A DNA stretch of 64,000 bases from Frateuria_A sp051900415 (GTDB taxonomy: Bacteria > Pseudomonadota > Gammaproteobacteria > Xanthomonadales > Rhodanobacteraceae), in the NCBI RefSeq assembly GCF_051900415.1, contig NZ_JBHZGL010000003.1:124001-188000 (forward strand), read 5' to 3'. Position numbers and translations under genes: made by a program. Shown one piece after another: positions 41,053 through 51,005 of the stretch. Each line of letters begins with the position of its first letter. Positions within the stretch are counted from its first letter, which is position 1. Under the pieces are notes generated by a model. The model saw only the letters and a program-made list of their open reading frames with translations. It was not told the DNA's origin and did not search any database.

Positions 41053-44000
41053 TCAGTCTCCTTGCGGGTTGGGTGAAGCGGTGGAAGGGCGCTGCGCCTT
41101 GCGCAGGCGGCGCAGCACCAGCAGGTGGAAGGCGGCCGGCAGCACCACCATCGACAGCAGCGGCGCGGTGAGCATGCCGCCGATCATCGGCGCGGCGATG
41201 CGTTGCATGACCTCGGAGCCGGCGCCATGGCCGAGCAGGATCGGAAACAGGCCGGCGAGGATCACGGCCACCGTCATGGCCTTGGGCCGCACGCGCTGCA
41301 CGGCGCCCTCGCGGATGGCCTCGTCCAAGGCCGCGGGCCCGGCCTGCGGATCGAGCGCGAGCCGGCGATCCCAGGCCTGGCGCAGGTAGAGCAGCATCAC
41401 CACGCCGAATTCGGCGGCCACGCCGGCCAGCGCGATGAAGCCGATGATGGTCGCCACCGACACCGCGTGGCCAAGCAGCCAGATCAGCCACAGCCCGCCG
41501 ACCAGCGCCAGCGGCACGCTGAGCATGATCAGCGCCGCCTCGCTCGCACGCCGGAACACGGCGTAAATCAATCCGAAGATGATCACCAGCGCAATCGGCA
41601 CCACCAGCTTGAGCCGCTGCATGGCGCTGGCGAGGAACTCGAACTGGCCCGACCAGGCCACGGTGACGCCCGGCGGCAGCTCGATCTGCTGCGCGACTGC
41701 ATGTTGCAGGCGGCCGACGACGGTGCCCAGATCGCTGCCATCGGTATCGACGTACACGTAGGTCGCCAGTTGGCCATCCTCGCTCTTGAGCATGGACGGC
41801 CCGGCCGCCAGCGTGATGTCGGCCACCTGGCTCAAGGTCAGCTGAGCGCCATCGGGGGCGACGAGGGGTAACTGCCGCAGGGCGCCGACCGAATCGCGTT
41901 CGGTACGCGGATAACGCACCACGATGGGGTAGCGCTCGCGGCCTTCGATGGTCTGCCCGATCGGGTCGCCGCCAACCACGGTGGCCACCAGCTGCTGGAC
42001 GCGTGCCTGCGTGAGACCGTAGCGCGCCGCATCGATCGGCCGCACGTGCACGTCGACGTAGCGGCCGCTGGTGGGTCGCTCAGCGATGGCCGAGCTGACC
42101 CCGGGCAAGCCTTTGGCCAGCGTCTCGATGCGGTCGGCCACGTCCTGCAAGGTCTTGAGGTCGGTACCGAGCACCTTGATGCCGATCGGGCTCTTGATGC
42201 CGGTGGATAGCATGTCGATGCGGTTGCGGATCGGCGGCACAAACAGGTTGGTGAGGCCGGGCACCTTCACCGCCTTATTGAGCTCGTCCTTGATCTTGGC
42301 CATCGTCATGCCGGGCCGCCATTGGTCCTTCGGCTTGAACGTGATGGTGGTCTCGAACATCTCCAGCGGCGCCGGGTCGGTCGCCGTCTCCGCGCGGCCG
42401 GCCTTGCCGAAGACATGCGCGACCTCCGGTACCGTCTTGATCATGCGGTCGGTGAGCTGCAGCAACTGGCTGGCCTTGCCGGCGGAGAGGCCGGGCAGGG
42501 CGGTAGGCATGTACAGCAGGGTGCCTTCGTCCATCGGCGGCATGAACTCGCTGCCCAGGCGGCCCATCGGTATCACGGCGCTCAGCAGCAGCAGGCCGGC
42601 GAGCGCCAGGGTCGTCTTGGGCCAGCGCAGCACCGCATCGATGACCGGCCGGTAGCCACGCATCAGCCACCGGTTGAGGGGGTTCTCCATCTCGCTGCGG
42701 ATGCGCCCGCGTACCAGATAGCCCATCAACACGGGCACCAGCGTCACGGCTAGGCCGGCGGCCGCTGCCATCGCATAGGTCTTGGTGAAGGCCAGCGGCG
42801 AGAACAGCTTGCCTTCCTGGCCCTGCAGCGCGAACACCGGCACGAACGAGAGCGCGATGATGAGCAGGCTCACGAACAAGGCCGGGCCGACTTCGGCGCT
42901 GGCTTGGGCGATCAGCGACCAGCGCTGCGCGCCCTGTGGCTCGTCGCCGTGATTCTCCCGCCAGTGTTCCAGGTGCTTGTGGGTGTTCTCGATCATCACG
43001 ATGGCCGCATCGACCATCGCGCCGATGGCGATCGCGATGCCGGCCAGCGACATCAGGTTGGCGGTTACGCCTTGCAGGTCCATCACGATGAAAGCCGCCA
43101 GCACGCCCAGCGGCAGCGTGATCACCGCCACCAGGGAGGAGCGCAGGTGGCCCAGGAACAGCGCACAGACCAACGCGACGACGAGGAATTCTTCCAGCAG
43201 CTTGCCCCAGACGTTCTCGACCGCCGCATCGATGAGCCGGGAGCGGTCGTAGGTCGGCACGATCTCGACCCCGGCGGGCAGGCTGCGTTTGAGCTCGGTG
43301 AGCTTCGCTTTCACCGCGGCGATGGCGGCCTTGGCGTTCTTGCCCGTCCGCAACACGATCACGCCGCCGGCGACTTCGCCCTGGCCGTCCAGCTCCGTGA
43401 TGCCGCGACGGAAGGTGGGGCCACGGCGCACGGTGGCGACGTCACGCAACAGCACGGGTACGCCGCTGCCAGTGGCGGTGACGGGTACGTTCTCGAAGTC
43501 GGCCTTGCTGCGCAGGTACCCCTGACTGCGCACCATGAGTTCAGCCTCGCCCTGCTCGATCACCGAACCCCCGTTGGCACCGTTGGTGGCCTTCACCGCA
43601 TCGACGAGTTGCTGCACGGTGATGCCGCGCGCGGCCAGCGCCTGCGGGTCGGGCACGATCTGCCAGGCGCGCTCCATGCCGCCCAGGCTCGCCACCTCGG
43701 CCACGTCCGGCACGGTCTTCAACTGGAAGCGCAGGAACCAGTCCTGCAAGGCGCGCAGCTGGCCGAGGTCGTGCTTGCCGGTGCGGTCGACCAGCGCGTA
43801 CTCGTAGATCCAACCCAGGCCCGTCGCGTCCGGGCCGAGCGCGGGGCTCACGTCCGCCGGCAGGCTGGCGCGCACCTGGCTCAGGTATTCGAGCACACGC
43901 GAGCGCGCCCAATACAGGTCGGTGTGGTCGTCGAACAGCACGTAGACGTAGGAGTCGCCGAAGAACGAATAGCCGCGCACGGTCTTCGCGCCGGGCACCG

Positions 44001-44223
44001 AGAGCATGGTGGTCGCCAGCGGGTAGGTGACCTGATCCTCGACCACCTGCGGCGACTGGCCCGGCCAGGAGGTGCGAATGATCACCTGGGTGTCGGACAG
44101 ATCCGGCAGCGCATCGATGGGCGTGTGCAGCGCCGCGAACACGCCGGCCAGCGCCAACGCGAGTGCCGCCAGCAGCACCATCACGCGGTGCGCGATGGCC
44201 GCGCGGATCAGGGCGGCGATCAT
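41053..44223 (-). CDS. cusA: Copper/silver RND efflux pump CusA
   Basis: A 1056-residue inner-membrane RND antiporter with twelve helices. The helix 4 signature AIAIGAMVDAAIVMIEN followed by THKHLEHW is that of the HME4 class, specific for Cu(I) and Ag(I). Met residues occur through the periplasmic part as needed for the Met relay (FMPPMDEGTLLYMPTALPG). It works with CusB and CusC. The start overlaps the cusB stop by four bases. Confidence 0.94.
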   Translation of the reverse strand: MIAALIRAAIAHRVMVLLAALALALAGVFAALHTPIDALPDLSDTQVIIRTSWPGQSPQVVEDQVTYPLATTMLSVPGAKTVRGYSFFGDSYVYVLFDDHTDLYWARSRVLEYLSQVRASLPADVSPALGPDATGLGWIYEYALVDRTGKHDLGQLRALQDWFLRFQLKTVPDVAEVASLGGMERAWQIVPDPQALAARGITVQQLVDAVKATNGANGGSVIEQGEAELMVRSQGYLRSKADFENVPVTATGSGVPVLLRDVATVRRGPTFRRGITELDGQGEVAGGVIVLRTGKNAKAAIAAVKAKLTELKRSLPAGVEIVPTYDRSRLIDAAVENVWGKLLEEFLVVALVCALFLGHLRSSLVAVITLPLGVLAAFIVMDLQGVTANLMSLAGIAIAIGAMVDAAIVMIENTHKHLEHWRENHGDEPQGAQRWSLIAQASAEVGPALFVSLLIIALSFVPVFALQGQEGKLFSPLAFTKTYAMAAAAGLAVTLVPVLMGYLVRGRIRSEMENPLNRWLMRGYRPVIDAVLRWPKTTLALAGLLLLSAVIPMGRLGSEFMPPMDEGTLLYMPTALPGLSAGKASQLLQLTDRMIKTVPEVAHVFGKAGRAETATDPAPLEMFETTITFKPKDQWRPGMTMAKIKDELNKAVKVPGLTNLFVPPIRNRIDMLSTGIKSPIGIKVLGTDLKTLQDVADRIETLAKGLPGVSSAIAERPTSGRYVDVHVRPIDAARYGLTQARVQQLVATVVGGDPIGQTIEGRERYPIVVRYPRTERDSVGALRQLPLVAPDGAQLTLSQVADITLAAGPSMLKSEDGQLATYVYVDTDGSDLGTVVGRLQHAVAQQIELPPGVTVAWSGQFEFLASAMQRLKLVVPIALVIIFGLIYAVFRRASEAALIMLSVPLALVGGLWLIWLLGHAVSVATIIGFIALAGVAAEFGVVMLLYLRQAWDRRLALDPQAGPAALDEAIREGAVQRVRPKAMTVAVILAGLFPILLGHGAGSEVMQRIAAPMIGGMLTAPLLSMVVLPAAFHLLVLRRLRKAQRPSTASPNPQGD

Positions 44224-45518
44224 GGCTGGTCCCCGGGGCGCATGGGCATCCCCGGCATCGAGCGCGCGCTGGATGCCGGCGCCGGATGGGCCGGAGTATC
44301 CAGGCGCTCCAGCGCGCCGGACAGACTTGCCTCCGAGTCGATCAGGAACTGGCCGGAGGTGACGACCTGCTCGCCGCCCTTGAGGCCGTCGAGCACCTGC
44401 GTGTAGCCGCCGGCCGAACGGCCGGTGCGTACCGGCACGGCGCGGAAGCGGCCTTCGCCTTCAGCGAGGATCACTCGGGTGTGGGTGCCCGTGGCAATCA
44501 CGGCCTCGTCGGGCACCACCGGCACCGCCTGGTCCCGCGAAGGCGCGAGCTGCACGGACGCGAACATGCCCGGGCTCAGGACGCCGTCGGGGTTGTCGAT
44601 GACGATGCGCGCCTTTTGCGTGCGGGTGGCATTGTCGATGTCGGGCAGCAGCGTCTCGACCTTGCCGTGGAACGTGCGGCCGGGTACCGCGTCGACGGTG
44701 ACCGTCACCGGTGTGCCGGCCGGCACCGCGCCGGCCGTCCCTTGCGGCAGCGCCGCTTCCACCCACACGGTCGCCAGGCTGTTGAGCGTCATCAGGGTCT
44801 GTCCGGCGGCCACGCGTTGGCCCTCGCGCACGTCCAGCGTGGTGACCACGCCGGCTTGCGGCGCATGCAGGGTGATGGCCGTGTTGCCGCCCGGGTGGGC
44901 GGCCCGGATGTCCGCATCGGTCAGGCCCAGCACCCGCAGCCGTTCGCGCGCCGCGGCGCGCAGTGCCTTTGCATCGGCCGATTGCGCCTGCTGCAAGGCG
45001 CGGTATTCGGCCAGCGCGCTGTTCCATTGCGGCGCCAGCAGTTCGGCCAGCGGCTCGCCGGCAGTGACGGTGGTGTAGGGCGCGCGCACGTCGAGCTTGG
45101 TGATCACGGCATCGACCCGGGCGCTGATCGTGGTTGCCTCGCGCAGGTTCCAGGTCACCGTGCCGGGCACCTGCACCGCGGCGCGGAGCAGGCGCCGCTC
45201 GACCGGCGCGGTGCGCACGCCCAGGTTCTGCACGGTGGCCGGGTTGATCTTCACCACGCCCGCCGGGTTGCCCGCCGCCTCGTCGGCGTACTTGGGCACC
45301 ATCTGCATGCCCATCGGCGACAGGCCCGGATGGTCGAAGTGCTGCTGCGGCACCATCGTGTCGTACCAGTAGAGGACTTTGCGGCCGCCGGCGTCGGTCT
45401 TGCCCGTGTTCGTCGAAGCGGGGGATGCGGGCGCCTGGCGGCGGCCCACGACGTAGCCGGCGATGAGCAACATCAGGCCCAGCACCGCGATCAGCAGTGC
45501 GATCAAAAGCCGTTTCAT
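44220..45518 (-). CDS. cusB: Membrane-fusion protein CusB
   Basis: The 432-residue adaptor has an N-terminal membrane anchor (LLIALLIAVLGLMLLIAGY), a YWYDTMVPQQHFDHPG metal-type segment with MGMQMVPKYAD just after (typical of CusB), hairpin and lipoyl halves, and a Met-rich C-terminal end (SMPGMPMRPGDQP). It carries Cu/Ag to the pump. Four-base overlaps join it to cusC and cusA. Confidence 0.92.
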   Translation of the reverse strand: MKRLLIALLIAVLGLMLLIAGYVVGRRQAPASPASTNTGKTDAGGRKVLYWYDTMVPQQHFDHPGLSPMGMQMVPKYADEAAGNPAGVVKINPATVQNLGVRTAPVERRLLRAAVQVPGTVTWNLREATTISARVDAVITKLDVRAPYTTVTAGEPLAELLAPQWNSALAEYRALQQAQSADAKALRAAARERLRVLGLTDADIRAAHPGGNTAITLHAPQAGVVTTLDVREGQRVAAGQTLMTLNSLATVWVEAALPQGTAGAVPAGTPVTVTVDAVPGRTFHGKVETLLPDIDNATRTQKARIVIDNPDGVLSPGMFASVQLAPSRDQAVPVVPDEAVIATGTHTRVILAEGEGRFRAVPVRTGRSAGGYTQVLDGLKGGEQVVTSGQFLIDSEASLSGALERLDTPAHPAPASSARSMPGMPMRPGDQP

Positions 45519-46789
45519 GGGGCATCCTCCGTGCTGGGCAACAGGTAGGCAAGCGCCGCCCACAGCCGCGCATGGGCGGCCAGCGCGTCGGCGTAGGCCA
45601 GCCGGCGTTCGATCTCGTCGCGCCGTGCGTCCAACCACGGCTGCAGGTCGCCACCGCCGCGGTAGCCGGCCAGCGCTGTCTTCGCGCGGTCGTGATCCAG
45701 CGGCAGCAAGGTGTCGCGGTAGCGCTGGAGCTGATCGCCCCAGCCCTGCCAGGCCGCCACCGCGCGCGCCACGGCCTCGCGCTGGGCGCGGCGGGCGTCC
45801 TCATGGGCGGCCTGCACCGCATCGCGTTGCGCCTGTTTTGCGCTGATGCCGCGGTCTTGCCGGTTGCGGGTGAACAGGGGCAGGCTCACGCCCACTTCCA
45901 GCATCACCATGTCGGACAGGCCGGAAGCACGGCGGCCATAGCTGGCGCTCACACTCCAGTCCGGATGCTTGGCAGCGCGCGCTTGGGTCAGTGCCGCCTC
46001 GGCGAGTGCCTCGCGGGCTTGCCAGGCTTGCATGGGCGCTTGGCGATCGATCGCCTGTTCCAGTAGTGCCGGCGCGACCGGCAGGCGGCCGAAGTCCGGT
46101 GCCTCGCCAAGGGTTGTCACGGGTTCGCCAAGCCAGCGCTGCAGACCGGCCTGCGCGGCGGACAGCTCGGCCTTGACACCATCCAGGCGATTGTCCAACG
46201 ACGCGGCCTCGGCGCGCGCGGCCAACGCGTCGGAGGCGCTGCCTTCGCCGCCGCGCAGGCGAGCCTGGGTCAGCTTGACGGCCAGGCCGCTCTCGTCGCG
46301 CAAGGCGATGAGCAAGTCGCGCTTGCGTTGCACTGCCCACAGTTCGATCCAGGCATCGGCGATCTGCTCGCGCACGTTCTGTGTGGTGGCCGCGCGATCA
46401 GCCGTGGCCGCCGTGATCTTCGCATCGGCGAAGTGGCGATCGGCCTCGCGCGCCGCGTGCGACGGAATCGTCTGCGTCACGCCGACCGTGCGCATGGTCA
46501 TCGTGTCCGAATCCACGCTGAAGGCGCCCGGCCCGGTGACCGGGTAATTGGAGATGCCGAACGTCAACGAGGGATCAGGCAGCCGGCCGGCACGCATGGC
46601 GTCGTCGCGGGCCGCTTCGATATCGGCGTCACGCGCGGAAAGCAGGGGAGCTTGCGTGACGCCCTGGCGAACGGCCTGTTCGAGTGAAACAGGCGCTTCG
46701 GCGGCATAGGCGGCAGTGACCGTCACCCACGCAAGGGCAACGGCCAGGCCCGACGCCAAGCCGCGTCGGGCAGAAGGTAAGTAGAGCAT
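45515..46789 (-). CDS. cusC: Outer-membrane channel CusC-like (TolC family)
   Basis: A 424-residue protein with signal peptide (GLASGLAVALAWVTVTAAYA) and coiled-coil channel repeats. SYGRRASGLSDMVMLEVGVS and PLFTRNRQDRGI are typical of metal-pump channels. ATG 46789 starts MLYLPSARRG; the longer frame adds residues without signal-peptide character. It begins the pump genes, 73 bases after a small Cys/His protein. Confidence 0.9.
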   Translation of the reverse strand: MLYLPSARRGLASGLAVALAWVTVTAAYAAEAPVSLEQAVRQGVTQAPLLSARDADIEAARDDAMRAGRLPDPSLTFGISNYPVTGPGAFSVDSDTMTMRTVGVTQTIPSHAAREADRHFADAKITAATADRAATTQNVREQIADAWIELWAVQRKRDLLIALRDESGLAVKLTQARLRGGEGSASDALAARAEAASLDNRLDGVKAELSAAQAGLQRWLGEPVTTLGEAPDFGRLPVAPALLEQAIDRQAPMQAWQAREALAEAALTQARAAKHPDWSVSASYGRRASGLSDMVMLEVGVSLPLFTRNRQDRGISAKQAQRDAVQAAHEDARRAQREAVARAVAAWQGWGDQLQRYRDTLLPLDHDRAKTALAGYRGGGDLQPWLDARRDEIERRLAYADALAAHARLWAALAYLLPSTEDAP

Positions 46790-46862
46790 GGAAGAACACT
46801 CCCGGTGATCGAGGGACCTCGTGCGCGGCGGCACGAGGGCGCACGCAGTGGCGCGCGCCGGC

Positions 46863-47282
46863 CTAGATCAGGAGTGAGCAGTACAACAACGTGGCGGGTG
46901 GCGGTGGAGCTCGAAGCCGGACGAACCGCTCCGGCACACGGCTCGGCATGGCGACGATGAGCGCCGGGTCGGGCCAGTACACGGGCAGGGCGGCCAGCGC
47001 GCTGGGCGGCACCGACCCCGTGCGTGCGTCCGGCTGGGTCGCACGATCCGGATGGCAGTGCGCCTGGCACAGCGCGCCCTGGTGCTCCGGCCCCTGGCCC
47101 ATCGAGGCACAGGTCTCCGACATCGCCATGCCGGCGGCCGAGGCCATCGCCATGGGCGGAGCGGTCGGAGTCATCGCGCAGGCGTAGGCGGCCAATGCGA
47201 GCTGGTGCCACGTAAGCAGCACGACCGCCAGCCAGGTCAGCCGGCGGCGGGTGCGGGAACGGAGGCGGTGCGTGGGACGCAT
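46863..47282 (-). CDS. Small Cys/His-containing secreted protein heading the cus operon
   Basis: 139 residues: a basic start (MRPTHRLRSRTRRRLTW), a hydrophobic signal (LAVVLLTWHQLALAAYA), Met-rich middle (APPMAMASAAGMAMSETCAS), a CQAHCHPD motif and a Pro-rich C-terminus. It matches DUF2946-like/CopL-like small proteins in design. It probably binds copper in the periplasm or tunes induction of the operon; this is inference from position. The start at 47282 is favoured because the signal sequence follows it. Confidence 0.6.
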   Translation of the reverse strand: MRPTHRLRSRTRRRLTWLAVVLLTWHQLALAAYACAMTPTAPPMAMASAAGMAMSETCASMGQGPEHQGALCQAHCHPDRATQPDARTGSVPPSALAALPVYWPDPALIVAMPSRVPERFVRLRAPPPPATLLYCSLLI

Positions 47283-47415
47283 GCGGCGATGGTACACCGC
47301 GCCGCGGCATGGACCCGGGTCCACGGTTCGCTGCCGCGTTCACGACGTGCTCACCGGCATCCGACGGCAGCTGGAGGAGCATGCGATTGGGGAATCCGAT
47401 TGCCCGGAGCCATCC

Positions 47416-49971
47416 ATGCCCGATGCCCGCAAACCCGTGGTGCTTATCACGGGGTCCTCAGGCTTCATCGGAAGCACCCTGGTGCAGCGCCTTGCCCGGG
47501 ACTACACCCTGGTGGGCCTGGATCGCCCCGGGTTCGATGAGGATGGTGCGCCTATCGAACGGATCGCCTGTGACCTGGGCGATGCCGCCTCGATCCAGCA
47601 GGCCATGGCGGAGGTAGCCGAGCGCGTGGGCCGGCAGATCGCCTCCGTGGTTCACCTGGCCGGCTACTATGACCTGAGCGGCGAACCGAGCCCGCTCTAT
47701 GCGCGCATCACGGTCGAGGGCACGCGGCGGCTGATCGAGGCGCTGGATGGGTTCGAGGTGGCGCAGTTCGTCTACGCGAGCACCATGCTCGTTTACGAAC
47801 CCAGGCAAGGCCCGAACGAGCCGATCAGCGAGGACTCACCGCTGGGCGCGACGTGGCCCTATCCGCAATCCAAGCTCGAAGCCGAGGCGGTACTTCGCGC
47901 GCGCCACGGTGCGGTCCCCCTCGTTCTGATGCGCATCGCCGGCGTGTATGACGACATGGGCCATTCGCCGTTCCCGGTCCAGCAGATCGCGCGCATCTAC
48001 GAGGGTGGCGTCCTGTCCCACGTCTACCCCGGCATGCTTTGCGCGGGGCAGGCGTTCGTGCACGTGGCGGACCTGGCCGAGGCCTTCGCGCGGGCCATCG
48101 CTTGCCGCGAGCAACTGCCGCCGGAGTGGCCGGTACTGATTGGCGAGGCCGAAGCCCTGGGCTATGCCGAGATCCAGAACATCATCGGTGAGTCCCTGCG
48201 GGGACATGCCTGGAAGACCGTGCGCGTGCCGGAGACGGCCGCCGAGATCGGCGCCTGGCTCCAGACCAACGTGCTGGGGGATCGCGAGTTCATCCAGCCG
48301 TGGATGGTCGAGCAGGCCAACGATCACTACCTGCTCGATACGCATCGGGCCAGGGATGTCCTGGGCTGGCAGCCCGCGCACAGTTTGCGCGACACCCTGC
48401 CCACGATGGTGCGGGCACTGCAGGACGATCCGACCGGTTGGTACAAGGCCAACCGGCTCGATGCGGCGCGGGTGGCCTGGCGCAGCCCGGGGCACGAAGC
48501 CGGCCATGGCAGCTCGCGCCACGGTTCGAAACAGCCGCAGGGAACATCGCAACCCGATCATCACGCCATGGACCACGACGGGGCGCCGACCCGTTGGCCG
48601 CACTTGGCCAACATCGGGCTCGGCTTCTGGTTGATGACCACGTCGTGGGTCACCGGCTTCACGACTCCCGCCACAATTACCCGCCGGGTCTATGAAGTCA
48701 CGCTGGAGCGGCAGCTGCCACCGGTCGAGTGGCGCGCCGCCGCGTTGACGTTGAGCGACTTGGCCAGCGGCGCGCTGCTGGTGATCGCCGGTGGCCTGTC
48801 CCTCTCCCGCCGCACGGCCTGGTTTGGCCAGTGGATGGCCGCATTCATCGGTGTCTGGTTGCTGTTCGCGCCGTTGGCGCTGTGGAGCCCGAGCGCCGCG
48901 CAGTTCCAGAACGACCTGTTGGTAGGCGCGCTGGCGATCGCCTTTTCCGTCCTGGTCGTCATGATGCCGGGCATGAGCATGGAAGGGATGATGGATACCA
49001 AGGTCGTGCCACCGGGCTGGACCTACTGCCCCTCCACCGGCGCGCAGCGCTTGCCGATCGCCGCCCTGGCCCTCATCGGCCTGCTGATCTCGCGCATGCT
49101 GGCGGCCTACCAGCTCGGCCACGTCGATTCGGTGTGGGAGCCGTTCTTCGCGGGCAACCCGCTCGACGCGCGCAACGGCACGGAGGAAATCATTACTTCC
49201 AGCGTCTCCAAAGCCTGGCCGATCCCCGACGCCGGCCTCGGTGCGGTCAGCTACATGCTGGAAATCCTGATGGCGGTCATGGGCACGCGGGCACGCTGGC
49301 GCACCATGCCGTGGATGGTCACCTTCTTCGGCATCCTGGTGATCCCGCTGGGCGTGGTGAGCATCTACTTCATCATCATCCAGCCGATCGTCATTGGTAC
49401 CTGGAGCACGCCGGCCCTCGTCGCCGCACTGGCGATGGTGGTCATGATCCCGTTCGCGCTGGACGAAGTGATCGCCATGGGGCAGTACCTGCTCCGGGCG
49501 TACCGGCAAGGCAAGCCGTTGCTGGCGGTCTTCTTCCGCGGCGGCGCGGTGACGGCGGGGGAGGAGACGTCCGCCGACCATCTGATCGATCCGACCACCT
49601 TCTGGCAGGACACGCGGCGCGGCCTGAGCCTGCCGTGGACGCTGGTCGCGAGCATGGCGATCGGCGCGTTCCTCATGTTCACCCGGTTGGCGCTGGAGTC
49701 GTCCGGCGCCATGGCCAACAGCGATCACCTGATCGGCTCCTTGACCATCACGGTGGCGATCATTGCGACCGCCGAGGTGGCCCGCGCCCTACGCTTGGTG
49801 AACGTCGCGCTCGGTGCGTGGCTCTTCATCGCGCCGTGGGTGCTCACCGGCCATTCGGCCGTGGCGACCGTGGTCAGCCTGGCGCTGGGTGTGGCCTTGA
49901 TCGCGCTCAGCCTGCCCCGCGGTCCGCGTAGTCAGGAGCACTATGCCGGCTGGGATCGGTACATCCTCTAG
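47416..49971 (+). CDS. SDR/epimerase fused to SPW/VKOR-like membrane domains
   Basis: An 851-residue fusion. Residues 1-340 are an extended SDR with LITGSSGFIGSTLVQ, VVHLAGYYD and the catalytic pair YPQSK (YxxxK). A His-rich linker (about 365-395) follows. The rest has about 12 membrane helices: SPW-like repeats (GLGFWLMTTSWVTGF; ALGAWLFIAPWVLTG) at both ends around a VKOR-like core (YCPSTGAQRLP, SSVSKAWPIPDAGLGAVSYM). The VKOR CxxC pair is not evident. GGAG about 7 bases before ATG 47416 supports the start. It is divergent from the cus operon. A membrane redox or envelope-repair role under metal stress is possible but unproven. Confidence 0.75.
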   Translation: MPDARKPVVLITGSSGFIGSTLVQRLARDYTLVGLDRPGFDEDGAPIERIACDLGDAASIQQAMAEVAERVGRQIASVVHLAGYYDLSGEPSPLYARITVEGTRRLIEALDGFEVAQFVYASTMLVYEPRQGPNEPISEDSPLGATWPYPQSKLEAEAVLRARHGAVPLVLMRIAGVYDDMGHSPFPVQQIARIYEGGVLSHVYPGMLCAGQAFVHVADLAEAFARAIACREQLPPEWPVLIGEAEALGYAEIQNIIGESLRGHAWKTVRVPETAAEIGAWLQTNVLGDREFIQPWMVEQANDHYLLDTHRARDVLGWQPAHSLRDTLPTMVRALQDDPTGWYKANRLDAARVAWRSPGHEAGHGSSRHGSKQPQGTSQPDHHAMDHDGAPTRWPHLANIGLGFWLMTTSWVTGFTTPATITRRVYEVTLERQLPPVEWRAAALTLSDLASGALLVIAGGLSLSRRTAWFGQWMAAFIGVWLLFAPLALWSPSAAQFQNDLLVGALAIAFSVLVVMMPGMSMEGMMDTKVVPPGWTYCPSTGAQRLPIAALALIGLLISRMLAAYQLGHVDSVWEPFFAGNPLDARNGTEEIITSSVSKAWPIPDAGLGAVSYMLEILMAVMGTRARWRTMPWMVTFFGILVIPLGVVSIYFIIIQPIVIGTWSTPALVAALAMVVMIPFALDEVIAMGQYLLRAYRQGKPLLAVFFRGGAVTAGEETSADHLIDPTTFWQDTRRGLSLPWTLVASMAIGAFLMFTRLALESSGAMANSDHLIGSLTITVAIIATAEVARALRLVNVALGAWLFIAPWVLTGHSAVATVVSLALGVALIALSLPRGPRSQEHYAGWDRYIL

Positions 49972-50124
49972 CCCCGTGCGCAGCGAAGCGCTGCGTGCGT
50001 TGCCTGCGAGCCGACACCACCGTCAAGCTCTTTAACGCCACCTCGACCGCAGCTGCGTTTGACTGGCGGCTCGCGCGATCCGTGCATCGCGCCTCATCGA
50101 CAACCAAGGGATCGACCAAGGCCC

Positions 50125-50943
50125 ATGGCTTTTCTGACGTATCGCGCGGCGCTCGGGCGGACCTTTCGCGGCGCCACCGGCGGACCTTCCCAACAGCAAG
50201 AGGCGCAGCTCATCCCAGAGAGATGGGCGCCTCTGTGGAACGTTGTGGCGGTCGCTTGCGCGCCGGCCCTGCTGGCGATCCTGGAGATGTTCCATCCTCA
50301 CCCGGATGACCTCATGGCTTTGGACGTGCGCACCTGGCTCACCGTCCACTACATCCAGGTGCCGCTGTTTGCCTTGTCCGCACTCGCCATCGCCAGGCTG
50401 GTGCGCGCTCGCCCGGATCCAGCCGCGGCGCTATGCCGCCTGGCCTTGTTCGTGTTTGCCATGAGCTTCGTGGTGTTCGACACCGCGGCCGGCATCGTGG
50501 TCGGCAGCCTGGTGCAGATTGCACACACCTCGGGTACGCCGATGGCTTGGCGTGAGGCCATCGAAGCGATCTGGACCCATCCCATCCTGGGTGGCACGGA
50601 CAGCCCGATACTGGCTATCGCAGGCCGCGTGTCCTTGTCGGTAGCCACGATCAGCGCCGCCGTCTCTCTCTGGCGAGCAGGCCGTCCGTGGGCTCCACTC
50701 CTGCTGCTGGCAGCTTCCGGTTGCGTGATGAACGTTGTCCACGCCCATTCCTGGCCCGGCGGTCCGTTGACGTTCGGTGGTATCGCCTGCGCAGCCGCCT
50801 GGCTGCAGTGGTCCATGCGATCGCCCCTTGCAGAGGCACCGGCCTGCGTCCATCCATTGCGCCTGGCGGTGGCTCGGGACGACAGGGTGGCAACTATCGG
50901 AACCTCCGTGTCGAGGAGACCGCAGGCGCCATCGGTCCGGTAG
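50125..50943 (+). CDS. Hypothetical multi-pass membrane protein
   Basis: A 272-residue protein with about seven hydrophobic helices (LWNVVAVACAPALLAILEMF first; LAIAGRVSLSVATISAAVSL and LLLLAASGCVMNVVHAHSWP later). The VVHAHSWPGG segment holds two His in a helix end. I do not recognise the family. It follows the SDR/VKOR gene on the same strand after 153 bases. The start is uncertain; the frame is open from 50059. Confidence 0.55.
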   Translation: MAFLTYRAALGRTFRGATGGPSQQQEAQLIPERWAPLWNVVAVACAPALLAILEMFHPHPDDLMALDVRTWLTVHYIQVPLFALSALAIARLVRARPDPAAALCRLALFVFAMSFVVFDTAAGIVVGSLVQIAHTSGTPMAWREAIEAIWTHPILGGTDSPILAIAGRVSLSVATISAAVSLWRAGRPWAPLLLLAASGCVMNVVHAHSWPGGPLTFGGIACAAAWLQWSMRSPLAEAPACVHPLRLAVARDDRVATIGTSVSRRPQAPSVR

Positions 50944-51005
50944 CAGCGGCTTCAAAAATGCAGGCGCGGCGAGCGCCGAAGGTCACACGTGGTCGAGTCC
51001 TGCTG

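Noticed and set aside
42904..44406. Open frame of 500 codons on the plus strand
   Set aside because: Antisense of cusA and without motif.
47836..49728. Open frame of 630 codons on the minus strand
   Set aside because: Antisense of the SDR/VKOR-like fusion, whose membrane helices and SDR motifs are clear.
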